A stretch of DNA of 64,000 nucleotides from Albugo candida (Eukaryota > Oomycota > Peronosporomycetes > Albuginales), in the NCBI GenBank assembly GCA_040437565.1, contig JBDOQK010000008.1, positions 434,001-498,000 of the forward strand, given 5' to 3'. Below the pieces are notes generated by a model that saw nothing but the letters and a program-made list of their open reading frames with translations, did no database searches and was not told the DNA's origin. Positions 42,004 through 54,200 of this stretch are shown piece after piece; within the stretch, counting starts at the first letter, position 1, and every line of letters begins with the position of its first letter. The position numbers were made by a program, and so were the translations under genes.

Positions 42004-42607
42004 GTTGCTCGAATCCTATTAAATAAATTTTGAAGCGACGCCAAAATCAAATCGATCATTTAGATATTTCGACATCTTTGGTTCAGACACACTGATGGAT
42101 GACGTACAACAATCTGTCAAAATCCGCACATGTCAAGTCGATCGAAATTTTTAGCATATGATAGCTAACGGTGAAATAGACAACTCGAAGAGGCTCATAA
42201 GCGGCTGAATGGAACGTCATATTATAGTATCGCTTCGCATTTTACATTCCTACCAAAAGTGTGGCTATACATGAAGAATGCACTTTAAGTGAAGCATTGA
42301 GAATTAGACGTACAAAATGATAAAAAACAAGTCAACATCATGTCAGAGTGATGTACAAAGATCGTAGCCGTGATCGTCATATTGTGCTAATTGGCTCAAT
42401 TTTTACCAACAGAAAGTGATTTTGTACTCTTGTACACATACAAAAAGCAAATGCTACTGGATATCACGTCGTTTTTTCGTAGTTCAGATAACCCTATGCT
42501 TTGGAGCATCATAACGAATCGACATTACCGAAGTAAATTCCACCTGATTGGCTTAAAGTATGCAAGACTCGGAAGACTGCTGATCCCGATACTTTATTCC
42601 ATATCGA
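42004..42607. other. Intergenic between divergent genes, no gene seen
   Basis: About 600 bp between the starts of the MATE gene and the ACSBG-like gene. Only short frames without features. Presumed promoters. Confidence 0.45.
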
Positions 42608-45600
42608 ATGAATATGACATCCTATTGCAAGCAGAAAAGAATACAGAGACAGCTTCCTCACAGTATCTCCTCATCCGAGCAAAAATCTCCCATAAATGCC
42701 TGCGAACAATCGAATTTGCTCGATACTGTGGATGTGAATCAAAGTTTGCATGAGAAAATAGATTTCGAACTACCATACGCTACATTGCGAAATGGATGCC
42801 ATGTGAAGAGACAACGCTTCAGTTTTACTAATCGAAAGAACGGGTATCGAAAATCCCGTTCAACTACCTTCAGAAACGCTGTAAATGTCAAAAGCAGCTT
42901 TTTTTCCTTCTCGAATTCGCGAAATTCTCTCTGTCATTCTCATTCATTTGATTCCTCGCAAAGTCATAGTCGTCGTGAAAGGACTTCATCACTGATGCGT
43001 CAGTCTATTCATGACCGTCGTCGTTCAGGTGACGAACAACCCCAAAATAATCTAATTTTGCCTAAAACACACAAGAATGCAGAAGTGCCCACCAGACCAG
43101 AACTCCTAAAAACACCGAGAAACGCTGCTGATAGAGGTTCCACCGACACTCTCCGGTGTGAGCCTCATCGAATGATTCCCAAATTTAATCCACGATCATT
43201 TCATTCGCGAAATTCATTGGCCGGGGACTCATTGCATAGTCGCATGGATTCTCTGGACAACACGATATGGAAGGCTTTTGAATGGACTTCACGACGATTC
43301 TCGGATTCAATCGCTATCACTGGACGCGAGTACCCTTCAAATGTGCATTTAATAGATAAAAGTAGTAAAACGTATGAAGCAAAAAATTACACTTGGATGC
43401 AGTATAAGGAACAGGTAGAAATGCTGTCAAATGGTCTCCTTCGATTAGGCTTTTGCGCAGGCGAAGGAGCAATTTTCAGCGCACGGTCTTCGATGGACAT
43501 GATCTGTCTAAATATGGCCGTTGTAGCATGTGGTGGCATCGTCAGTCACATACATTCGACTTGGACTGCTGAGGAAATTTGTGATGCTTTAGTTCCATGC
43601 GCCAATGCGACTCTGTTCATTCTCGATGAACTGAATGAGAATTTCATATCCGCCATCCAAGCCTTGACAAAGCCTCGAAGACCCTCTGAGCAATCAAAAG
43701 TCAAATTCGATTCGGAAATAGGTCCAGCAAGCGATTTGGCCTCATCAAGATCGACGACTCCTTTTCGTGCAGTGATCTTATTGAATGATCGATTTCCACC
43801 CGAAGAATTGGTCATGCTGAATATTTCTACACATATTTTTCACTTCCCCGAATTCTGTGAATTTGCCAGTCGAAATCTGCAATCCGATCCTGCTACCGAC
43901 CATGCCGAAGCTGAGCTTTTCAGCTTCCCAGCTCGAACGTCACAAGTCAAATCAGATCAGTGTTGCGTCATTTCTTTTGACTATGATCCAGAAGGAGAAA
44001 TTCGAGGTAGTTGTCTATCACACGACAACATTCTGTTCACATCTATGGTCCTGGCGAAATGTTTTGGACCATTGACTGTGTCGGATCGATTGATATCCTA
44101 CCTCCCTTTGCATCATATCGCTTCTCAAATACTGGAAATTTATCTTCCCATAGCCTCAGGAATGAGTATCATTTGTGCGCCAAGTTTCCGGGAATTCATG
44201 CTTGTCGACATCATCACAAAGTACAAACCAACTATATTTTTTGCGAATCCAGAAACCTGGGGTCATATCAGTACGCAAGTGTATAAAGCCAAAGGACAAG
44301 CCAATTCGTTTCTGTACCGTTGGGCAAAACAGCGAGCGACAAGTAACTCAAACAAACTTCGCTTTGGAAAGTATGGAATGAGCCGTCGTCGAAGTCTTGG
44401 ATACCTGGTGGCCAAGACACTGGTACTGGATAATATCAAGAAGAAAATTGGATTGCAGAGCTGTCACACTTGCTACTCGGTTTTAGCACCACTGGATTTG
44501 GACCTTGAGGGGCTTTTCAAGACCATAGATGTGCCCATCTATCAGCTCCATGGCTCTCCGGAAACCACTGGTTTTGGTGCTATCAATTACCCGCACGCTT
44601 GGGTTTTCGGGAGTTCAGGTCGAGCTTTGGATGGGACCCGTCTGTACGATAGTGAGGTCACACACGAAGTTCACTACAAAGGCCGGAATGTGTTTATGGG
44701 TTATGTAAGACCAAAGGCATCTTCTCGTGGTCGGAGAACCAGTGTGACCACCCGCAAAACGATTGAAGCGGCTTTCGCGTCCAAGGATGAAGAGAAGACG
44801 GATCCGGTACTGGAGATTCAGCCGCAAATCAATCCTGATGGCTGGTATCGATCTCCACAATATGGACATTTAACGCCGGAAGGCTTCTTGATGATCACAG
44901 ACACACCACGAGACTTTTTGGTCTTGTCAACGGGAGATTGCGTACCGATCAAACCATTCGAACGTGCGTTACTCCAGCAACCAGAGCTGGAGCGTGTGGT
45001 GTTGGTTGGAGATAATCGTNNNNNNNNNNNNNNNNNNNNNNNNNNNNNNNNNNNNNNNNNNNNNNNNNNNNNNNNNNNNNNNNNNNNNNNNNNNNNNNNN
45101 NNNNNNNNNNNNNNNNNNNGGGTTTTCGGGAGTTCAGGTCGAGCTTTGGATGGGACCCGTCTGTACGATAGTGAGGTCACACACGAAGTTCACTACAAAG
45201 GCCGGAATGTGTTTATGGGTTATGTAAGACCAAAGGCATCTTCTCGTGGTCGGAGAACCAGTGTGACCACCCGCAAAACGATTGAAGCGGCTTTCGCGTC
45301 CAAGGATGAAGAGAAGACGGATCCGGTACTGGAGATTCAGCCGCAAATCAATCCTGATGGCTGGTATCGATCTCCACAATATGGACATTTAACGCCGGAA
45401 GGCTTCTTGATGATCACAGACACACCACGAGACTTTTTGGTCTTGTCAACGGGAGATTGCGTACCGATCAAACCATTCGAACGTGCGTTACTCCAGCAAC
45501 CAGAGCTGGAGCGTGTGGTGTTGGTTGGAGATAATCGTCCATTTCTGAGCGTGCTTTTGTTTGTCAAATTACGACAAAATAAATCGGGTGGTAGAAGCAA

Positions 45601-46099
45601 AGCTACAAGACATCGCACTGGCCACATATCTGCAAATCAGTCGATCATATCGACTCCACCTCGACCCGGAAGTACTGGGAGCATGGGAAGTGCTAGCTTC
45701 ACAAGCCAGGGAGCTGGTAGTTATGGTGGTCATTCCGGGTATCATGCATCTCGTGTGGCGACACCGTCAAAGACAGCAGCCGCGTACATCGGTCAAAACT
45801 CCTCTGGCTTGCGTCGTGAACTGAGTGAAGACGTAATTCGATTCGGACAACAAATCGGGAGTCATGCTCGCACGATTGGGGATCTCATCAAGTGTCCAGC
45901 ATGGGCCATACATTTCGATCAAGTTTTGCAAAGACTTCCACACAAATGTTCTCTATCGCATTTTCGACTTCGTAAATGGATTTTGATGGCAGAGCCATTT
46001 AGTGTTGCTTCTGGTGAGTTGCATTCCGTCACAGGTCAAGTTCGTCGTCGCTTTGTGAATGAGAAATACCGACCTTTATTCGACACAATCTACAGCTGA
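42608..46099 (+). CDS. ACSBG-like acyl-CoA synthetase, predicted inactive; frame contains an assembly duplication
   Basis: As written the frame is 1163 codons, but 45020-45538 (100 N plus a second copy of 44601-45019) is an artefact. Removing those 519 nt leaves 990 aa in frame. The first ~215 residues are Ser/Arg/His-rich and disordered. The rest aligns with bubblegum-type (ACSBG) synthetases: SDSIAITGREYPSN, the MQYKEQVEMLSNGLLRLG helix, LSHDNILFTSMVLAK, DRLISYLPLHHIASQ and a C-terminal lid. Key adenylation motifs are degenerate. The P-loop TSGTTGxPKG position reads SFDYDPEGEIRG (456-467). The YGxSE position reads HGSPE (648-652). The ribose-binding GD after DGW is lost (DGWYRSPQYG, 744 on), and the following GRxKE reads DTPRD. 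Catalysis is therefore unlikely; a regulatory or lipid-sensing role is inference. Confidence 0.85.
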   Translation: MNMTSYCKQKRIQRQLPHSISSSEQKSPINACEQSNLLDTVDVNQSLHEKIDFELPYATLRNGCHVKRQRFSFTNRKNGYRKSRSTTFRNAVNVKSSFFSFSNSRNSLCHSHSFDSSQSHSRRERTSSLMRQSIHDRRRSGDEQPQNNLILPKTHKNAEVPTRPELLKTPRNAADRGSTDTLRCEPHRMIPKFNPRSFHSRNSLAGDSLHSRMDSLDNTIWKAFEWTSRRFSDSIAITGREYPSNVHLIDKSSKTYEAKNYTWMQYKEQVEMLSNGLLRLGFCAGEGAIFSARSSMDMICLNMAVVACGGIVSHIHSTWTAEEICDALVPCANATLFILDELNENFISAIQALTKPRRPSEQSKVKFDSEIGPASDLASSRSTTPFRAVILLNDRFPPEELVMLNISTHIFHFPEFCEFASRNLQSDPATDHAEAELFSFPARTSQVKSDQCCVISFDYDPEGEIRGSCLSHDNILFTSMVLAKCFGPLTVSDRLISYLPLHHIASQILEIYLPIASGMSIICAPSFREFMLVDIITKYKPTIFFANPETWGHISTQVYKAKGQANSFLYRWAKQRATSNSNKLRFGKYGMSRRRSLGYLVAKTLVLDNIKKKIGLQSCHTCYSVLAPLDLDLEGLFKTIDVPIYQLHGSPETTGFGAINYPHAWVFGSSGRALDGTRLYDSEVTHEVHYKGRNVFMGYVRPKASSRGRRTSVTTRKTIEAAFASKDEEKTDPVLEIQPQINPDGWYRSPQYGHLTPEGFLMITDTPRDFLVLSTGDCVPIKPFERALLQQPELERVVLVGDNRXXXXXXXXXXXXXXXXXXXXXXXXXXXXXXXXXXVFGSSGRALDGTRLYDSEVTHEVHYKGRNVFMGYVRPKASSRGRRTSVTTRKTIEAAFASKDEEKTDPVLEIQPQINPDGWYRSPQYGHLTPEGFLMITDTPRDFLVLSTGDCVPIKPFERALLQQPELERVVLVGDNRPFLSVLLFVKLRQNKSGGRSKATRHRTGHISANQSIISTPPRPGSTGSMGSASFTSQGAGSYGGHSGYHASRVATPSKTAAAYIGQNSSGLRRELSEDVIRFGQQIGSHARTIGDLIKCPAWAIHFDQVLQRLPHKCSLSHFRLRKWILMAEPFSVASGELHSVTGQVRRRFVNEKYRPLFDTIYS
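44601..45019. repeat. Left copy of a 419-bp exact repeat flanking a gap in the ACSBG-like gene
   Basis: Bases 44601-45019 match 45120-45538, with the copies abutting the N run on either side. A contig-end overlap, not a domain duplication. Confidence 0.9.
45020..45119. other. Assembly gap (100 N) inside the ACSBG-like coding region
   Basis: Exactly 100 N. Because 100 + 419 = 519 is divisible by three, the false insertion does not shift the frame and would pass unnoticed in gene prediction as a 173-residue insertion. Confidence 0.9.
45120..45538. repeat. Right copy of the 419-bp exact repeat
   Basis: Same sequence as 44601-45019. Coding sequence continues normally from 45539. Confidence 0.9.
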
Positions 46100-46186
46100 T
46101 AACGCTCTATTCCGATTGTACGCTGCCTGGCTGAATTGTAGCAGTAAATGGACAGTGAGACCAAGACCTGGACAAGTGCTTCGGCA

Positions 46187-49100
46187 TCAGCTTTGACGAA
46201 TTTGTATGCCTTGCTCTGTTCGCCGTTTGTACTTGCTCGTCAACAGGTGAGGATCCGGGTGCTCTAAACCGAAACTAAGACGATTTAATTGGCCATTACA
46301 CACTTCTTCCAACTTTGACATTGGCAATTGATCCGTTTCGATGTGATCGTACGTCTCGCACATAACCGATACTTTCATGTCCACAATGTACGCAATGCTC
46401 CATTCAGCAAATGTATCTGCATTGATTCCCATCCTATGGAAAAGATACGCGACAATCGGTCAGATTTGGAGCAACAAGCAATGGTACCACTGACCTGTTG
46501 CGTATTCGGTCTTTGACTCTGCCGATCGTATCATTCTTTTTGTAAAAGATCACAAAAGGTACGCCGTGTGGATGGATCCACATTTGCACTGGAGACGTAA
46601 ATACGAAATGAAGCACTCGCAAGTATGCCACCGTGTCGGGACCGGAGCTGCAGCTGTGGACCGCTTGATACTCATCGATTGGCACTCTCTCCACGAACAA
46701 AAATGTCTCGCCAGCACGGTGTGTTCGATCACCATTACATCGAGCTTCAGTGAACGCCACGGTATTTTGAAATCTGCTGAGCTTTGTCGTCCCATCGGTC
46801 AAAATATTTTGAATGACTGAGCCTTCATGGATCACTTCACAGTAACGCAAGAGCATTCTGTTCGGAGTATCGTCACTCTCATTTGGAGGGCGAAACTTTG
46901 TTCGTAAAAGTGTATCCAGGTCTTTCAAGGTCACGGCCGTGTCCACGACCAAATCGAGATGTCTTGGGCCTCCGTACGGATCTTCCGATATATCAGGATG
47001 ATCAAAACAATCATCATACGTGCTGAGGTAAATGGTCAGCTGCATCTTGGCTTCTAGTTCCGTGATGGGTACTGGCAAAATCTCATAATATATCATGGTG
47101 GTTCGATCAGCATATTCGGTCAAGAAATCATCGAGTGTTGTGATTCGATCTTCATAGTATTGAGAATGACGCAGTGGCGCTCGTTTTGGAGCCCCCGTGA
47201 TCGAGGAATGCTGATAGAGTCGAAGGTGAAGACACTTGGGACCAAGCTGTAGATGATCTGCTACAGCTTCGACAATGTCTCTATACTTATTACTCAGAAG
47301 CAGACCGAGGACAAAGCCTTCCTTTTCCGGAATATTTAATTCTTGAAACCTGATATCCACCCGATCAAGCAAATACCGGAAATACGAAGGAACATCTGGA
47401 TACAACTCTTCGAGCTCTTCGATCCCTTCCTCGGTAGGTTGATTCGAGCCAGCACACTTGTCCAATGCAGAAGTATCGCGCTTTCTGCTGGTTAATGTAT
47501 CTAAATCGGATTCCTTCTGGAAGCAAATAATGTCACCATGCTGGATATCAGAGTGCTGCAACGATGTGAGCATATTCACTTCGACCACAGAAGTCGGTTG
47601 TATCTCTTCATACAATAAAAGCTCGTCCGTGTAAGGAAGATGGAGCGCGTCATGCAAGTGTTTGGCGAGTGCAGCACCCGTTTTGGTCCCATCGATCAGT
47701 ATATTCCCCATGTACTTTAGTCGATCATTCAAATCTCGAATTTTGACATCATAATATTTGATGAATAAAAGTATCTCATTGCCTCGTATTCGTGGGATGG
47801 AAAGATTGCGCAGCGCTGTGGCGTCTTCAGTGTCGAGGCATTCTCCTTCATCCTCTCTGATAAGATCATTTGAGGTTCCGGAAGACTCTGTTTGCGAGTT
47901 TTTTGTCGGCCAAAAGTAGAGATTGATAGACGTCGTCGCCTTTAGCTTTTCGACGGCCAAAATTTGTAAAAATAGTCTCACAGGCGCTTTTGTGGATGTA
48001 TCTTCATCAATAAGACATTCCACACGGTAGTCGAGTAAGTTGCTTTCAAGCGGTGAATCAGGTCGCTGTGTGCGATTCTCTCGCATGATGACTCTCCATA
48101 ATCGCAAACGCTCAAGTTCTACGCCCGTTTGCCTGTGGACTTGATAGTATAGATGACGGATACTTGCTGTTCGCTTCATTCGCAATCGTAAACAGAACGA
48201 GTTACTGAAGGAAGCGAAATCTGTCGTTTTCGAATACTTTCTCAGCTTATGGATGCTCCAATCGGAAGCGATTCGGATTGTCATGTACAAATGCTCAGTC
48301 TGTTGCTGTTTCTTTCGTCGAGCAGTGATTTTTTCTTCTTCGTGGAAACGTTCGAGTAGGTGATTCGGAATCTGCACATCATCAATCGGTGGAGAGTTCG
48401 GTTGAATAGCACTTTGTGCAATCTGCATTTCCACTTTCCTATCGCTTGGCACGCTTGAGATGTCGTTGACGCCGTCACGGATATAAACCAACATGTACGC
48501 ACTGGAAAAGGTGCGTGACAGAGGGAGCATTGTATTATTTCCAATCTCTGGTTGAAATCCTTCTGTGCTCATTGTCGTATCAAGCCCATGCACTCCCGGT
48601 TCAGCAGCTCCACTATCTAAAATGGGCGTACAATTCAAAACTGGTTGGCTGTCCAAATAGCCTTTCAGATTCGGATTATCTTGCAAGTGCGCTGAATCGG
48701 AGTTGAGATTTTGATCCTCCAACATGTGAGTTTCGGGAGAGCCCAGCGCTGCTGTGAGCAATGGTGAGCCATCCAGCGGGTGCCTTGTAAGCTCTTCTCG
48801 TTTGATGTCATTTGTTCGTGGTAAAAGACTTCCTCCGTAGTTACCTTCCACGGCCTCTGACTCATTCACACTTGTGATTTCATCGTCGTCGAATTTATAC
48901 CATCGATCGGCTTTCGCTGTATCTCGTCCTGGACGAATGTAAACATAATAATGACCACCGTGTACGTCTCCACTATGAACCAACACGGAGTGTAAATGAT
49001 AGACATACTCATCTTTTTTCCCATTCTTGAGAACAGTATTTTCAAAAGTATTGACTGCTCCTTTGTCTTTAGTCGTTGGCTCGACAAAAGGATCCAGCAC

Positions 49101-50822
49101 CAATTTTGTGGGGAAGCCAAAACGGTCATGTATCTTGACCATTCCATCACGCATGGGATCATACTCGAATCGTTTAAGCTGTAGATTTAAAATTGGTGGG
49201 AAATCAAGAAAGCAGATCGCCTTTTTCGCATTTTGCTTTCCAAATCCTTCGGCTTCATATTGATTTTCTCCTTCCAGCATTTCAATCGCTATATACTTTC
49301 GGAATGAGTCGTAAATATCGCTACAGCCTTTGACATCCAATTGTAAATCGTAGAAAGATTCGTCTCGAAAAGATTCATAATTCACATCGACACAGCGTAC
49401 ATAAGAGCGCACCGTTCCACCAAACAGCTTCCGAATACTTCCTTCCACAATGGTGCGACTCATTTTCTCTTCCAGGCGATCGCATAAAATGCGGTATAAT
49501 TCCTGTACATCGTGTTGCATGAATGCATCGATCTGACTCCAGCCAAATGATCGAGTCAATTCCTTTGTACTAACAGCCTTTGTCTTGCTTTGAAGACGAT
49601 AAAAGACACGCTGTAATGCCAAAGTGACCGAGTCAGTCGTATCTTCTTTTTGTGTAGGAATCTCGTACACAACATGGCGAAAGGCAAGCAAATGGTACAG
49701 CGTTTGTAGCAACGAGTTGATGTAACAAGTCGCGCCTTGGTTTTTCAGCCCGATCAAGCTCGTTTCAAATTGTGAGTCTGCTCCTGCGGCATTGCAAGCT
49801 GATGAATATGAATCTGGCAGCATTGTCGTAGAATCCTCAAGATTTTCTGCTCCAATCTTCCCATAATTTCGCCTCTCGATTTCAGGTTGTTCGCCCTTAC
49901 ATTGATCAGAATTTTGCTGTAGATTGTCATATATCTCCATGATCGAATCACTCCAATCAAACATGACTGCTAAAGTCCGCAAATTCACCTTTTCTTTTGT
50001 GACTGGATCGATAGGCGGATAAAATCGCAAATGTATTCGAAGTGTCGTGCTTTTTGCCAAATTGACATATTCTGCATTTGATGCTTCCAGAGTTATTTCA
50101 AACACATTTTTAATTGTGGTGAAAGTATGCCTAGCAATAAATTTTTTACTCTCGTTACTATTGCTGGGATGAACAAAACTGATTTCAATATCGACAATTC
50201 GCAGACTTCTAAGAAATTGTGCCAAAAGAGATCGTTTTTCTTCTGTAAGTGTGCACGAAACCTCAGGATCGAGTAAGTACGCCCAATTCGACTCCCGGCC
50301 TCTATGAGTACTGAGATGCACGGAGAATAAAACCTTTGCTGAGGCAGCTATTTGAGGGTGACAAACCACGTGCCACCATTCGTCATGAGAATCCTTCTGC
50401 TGCGGAGTACTGAATTCGATTCCAGTAGCAGCAAATAGATTCCGATCACCAAGTTGAATGTCATGCTCTTGTTCCTCAAGACCGTTATAAGAATCCTCAG
50501 GATACCATTCCTCGTATATTTGCCTCTCTATTGGATCCGTCTTGTCGGGATGCATACCAGTTCCATAAGGCTTGACAGCAAGGGCAGACCTCATGGGATC
50601 GATAGTTCCGTCGACGCCTTTGAAGCGCTTCCAGAATTCTACCGAGTTTTCCGGTACAATGGCACGAAATGAAGCATTATGCTCAGATGATGTCGTTCTG
50701 CAGATTTCTTCGTCCTTTTCGGCACACGTAATAGATTTCCGCTTGCGAGTGATATCATTCATGAGGTCGATGAGTGGGTCGTTTCCAATTGAGTTGGACT
50801 TTGATTTTGACCAATCGATCAA
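46187..50822 (-). CDS. USP7: Ubiquitin-specific protease 7 (USP7/HAUSP)
   Basis: Two exons, 46495-50822 and 46187-46433 (61-nt intron), join to 4575 nt, 1524 aa; human USP7 is about 1100. An N-terminal extension leads into a MATH/TRAF-like domain (about 140-310; SNWAYLLDPEVSC, RIHLRFYPPIDPVTKEKVN). The catalytic USP domain has C366 in GLKNQGATCYINSLLQTLYH and H624 in SGDVHGGHYYVYIRPG with DRWYKFDDDEIT following. It carries a long inserted Ser/Asn-rich segment before the final AYMLVYIRD. Ubiquitin-like repeats fill the C-terminal half (HLYMTIRIASDWS, VRLFLQILAVEKLKA, LTIYLSTYDD). The last exon supplies the conserved end (LSFGLEHPDPHLLTSKYKRR). USP7 deubiquitinates nuclear regulators. It is divergent from KDM5 with 448 bp between starts. 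Confidence 0.96.
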
Positions 50823-51270
50823 GTAAAAGAATTCGAGCGAAGAATATTTATTTGAGTGGGAATTATTTTCTAACAGCTACTTTAATTTGTATGTACTTTT
50901 TCCTCAGCAATATCTCGAAGATACCGGATAGCGCGCTTGTTTACGTGACAGTGTAGAACACTAGTGAGACAGCAAAAACTTTAGACTTGGATACACCTAA
51001 ATTGAATTGGCTATTTCATATTTTAAAAGTTACCTGTTTTTTGATAAAGCTCAGTTCGTTAAGTCAATAAATAGTACGACCCTCGGAAAGTTGTTATCCT
51101 CAGAGTGTAAAGTGAGGCACCTAGGTCGCATTGTGTTTTTATCAGAGAATATAGGCGATCACTCTTGGTATAAGAAACTTTTTTCTTTCATGACAGAGAA
51201 TATGGACTAATCTTTGCTGCCTCTAGATAATTCAAAGCAATCAACCACACTTAATCACCAAGAAGTTATT
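50823..51270. other. Intergenic between divergent USP7 and KDM5
   Basis: 448 bp, AT-rich, no gene seen. Probable promoters for both genes. Confidence 0.5.
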
Positions 51271-54200
51271 ATGGACTGGGATCCAAATCAGCCACCTCAG
51301 GAGGGCTTCATTTGCCCTCCCTGTCCGGTATTTTACCCGACCGAAAAGGAATTTGAGGATCCACTCAAATATATTTCCAGGTACTCTAGCAGTTATTGAA
51401 AATTGACTCATTTACATAAATTTTATTATGATAAATTAGTCGTCAAAATATCGGTCGGCTCTCAGGAATATGCAAAATTGTCCCTCCCCGTGGCTGGTGT
51501 CCTCCTTTTGCTATCAATGAATCTGCTTTTCGATTTCGGACTCGTATCCAGCAATTAAACTATATTGAGGGTCACACACGCACGGAGGGTAACTTTATGG
51601 AAGCATTACGTATATTTCTCTATCGCAAAAAAACTCCCATGCAAACACTGCCACGCATACAGGGACAACTGCTTAATCTGAATTCTTTATACAAAAGTGT
51701 CTTGGGTCGGGGCGGCTACAAACGTGTTTCTGAGAATATGGAATGGTATGAAGTTATACAGGATATCCGTTTTCATGTGAATGAGGATCAAAATGGACGA
51801 AAAGCGACCTTGAGGCAAATCGAGGAGCTCTATCGAATGCATTTACTCGCATTTGAGGAATATGAAAAGAAAAATGGAACTTGTAATCTATCGGCTCGCA
51901 ACATCCATCAAGAAATCCATCCTACGGCCGCAAAAGCTTCGAAAATCGAAGAAAAGCCTGGACACAACTCGCAGCAATCGCACACTTGTAATCAATCAGA
52001 TGTTCCCACAACACCGTCAAAGAAGACAATACTAAGTGCAACACCGAAGAGGTCAAAACGGAAGCAACATGAAGAAATCGATTCTGATATCAAATCCTTT
52101 GAGGTCGAATCGCTTTCGGAATCCGAGACACCAGTGAAGCGCATCTTATTCTCGGAGAAAGATCAGTCTGCAGAACTTCAGGAGAAAGAAATTCTGATAA
52201 AGGTTGAGGAAACCCGTACTGAGAGTACTGCAGACACGGTGGAACCTAATTTGAAGCGCATAAAATATATTCAGGCCGAAAGTAGTCTGAAAAGTGACCT
52301 GGTGGAACGAAATCCAGCCGTTGAGCATGTGCCTTCCACGTTAGAACCGCAAGGTCTGTGCCCAGACTCCACTCGAAACTATCGATTGATGCCACCGCCA
52401 CTGCGTGCCGGCCAGAGATTTTATCACTTTTTTTCCGATGTACCGAAAAATGAGCAGTCAAAGAGTACTGAATGCCCTTTAGACGAGCATCCACCGAAAG
52501 CGACTATAAAGTCTAGAACGGATACGTCTCTATCACAACAGAAAGGAGCATCTTTTCTAGCAGAAATTAAACGAGTTGTATCCAACAGCAAGAAACCGTA
52601 CGCCGTCGTCCAGTACTGTGAAGACGGACATCGTGAATCGATCGATTTATCGTTGCTACAACTCGTCGTCGCGAATGGATGGAGCCCGTAAGTCCATTTC
52701 CATCTCAGTTCTATACAATCTTTTAATGTTTTTTATAGAGAATCAGCAGAATTATCATTCAGAAGCGAGATTTGTCAGTCATGTTTGCGGTGTGATCGCT
52801 GGGATCGAATGATACTCTGTGATAGCTGTAAGAGTGGGTACCATTTATTCTGCCTTGATGAGCCTCTCGATGAAGCACCAAAAGGAGATTGGTATTGTGA
52901 GAGCTGTCTCACGGACTTTGTCACTTCAAATGGAAGTGTGGAAGTTCAGAATCCAAAATTTGGGTTTGAGGTGGGCTCTGAGTATTCGTTAGCGCAATTC
53001 AGAGAGAAAGCCAATGCGTGGAAACGTGATTACTTTCAATTACTGAAAAGCTCAACCGGAATTGATCAGTTAGGCGATGTCATTCTCGAGAAAGAGTATT
53101 GGCGAGTGTTGAGCATGCCGTCTCATGAACAAAGACTATGTGTCGAGTATGGTAGTGATGTCGATTCTGGAGCAAATGGAAGTGGATTTCCACGCGCTGA
53201 TTGTTTTGCGCGATGTGTGCGATTGGTTTCGAAAAGATGGAAGCAATTGGAAATGCTAAAGCGAGAAGAAAATAAGGAGGGTGGTGGAGTAAAGACGGAA
53301 TTAGATCCTATTTTGTACTCGAACGGGATCTCCTCGACACACGGAGACTCTGTCGATAAATTGGTACAAAAGTACATGGAAGACAAATGGAATCTTAACA
53401 ACATCCCGAAATCCAAGGACTCGGTACTCCAGCATCTCGATGAGAATATTAAGGGTGTAATGGTGCCTTGGATGTACATTGGAATGTGTTTCTCCACATT
53501 TTGCTGGCATGTGGAGGATCATAATTTCTATAGTATAAGCTATCTACATTGTGGGGCTCCCAAAACCTGGTATGGTGTTCCTTGTGATAAAGCGGAACTT
53601 TTCGAACAAACTATGAAGAAATTAACTCCTGAGCTATTCACCAGTCAACCCGATCTACATATGCAGCTAGTGACCATGTTCTCGCCTGTGATATTACGTC
53701 AGCACGGTGTCCCCGTGTACCGGGCAACTCAACGCGCAGGCGAATTTATGGTCACTTTCCCATCAGGGTATCATGCAGGCTTTAATCATGGATTCAATTG
53801 TGCTGAAGCTGTCAATTTTGCTACGATTGACTGGCTTCCTTGGGGCTTTAAATCGATACAAAAGTATCGAAAGTTTTCAAAATTACCAGTCTTCGCACAT
53901 GAAGCCCTGGTGTGCTCTCTTGTGGATACAGCTATAAAAACAGAGGCTTTCGACTATCAAAGTGTCCTACATTACCTCTTACCAGCGATCAAGGTGGTTT
54001 ACGACGAGTATTTGAGATTCGAGAACGACGTGAAAACGGTTGGAATTCGAAAAAATGATCGGATGGAAAATTCTCGTACGTACGCACATTTCAACAGCAT
54101 GCCCGCACGTGCGAGTAAAATGATGGTTTCTCGAGAGAATTCTGCGCCTCAAAGGATGAATAGTAGCGTAGAAGGCGGCAAAATGGTGTCTAGCGCCACC

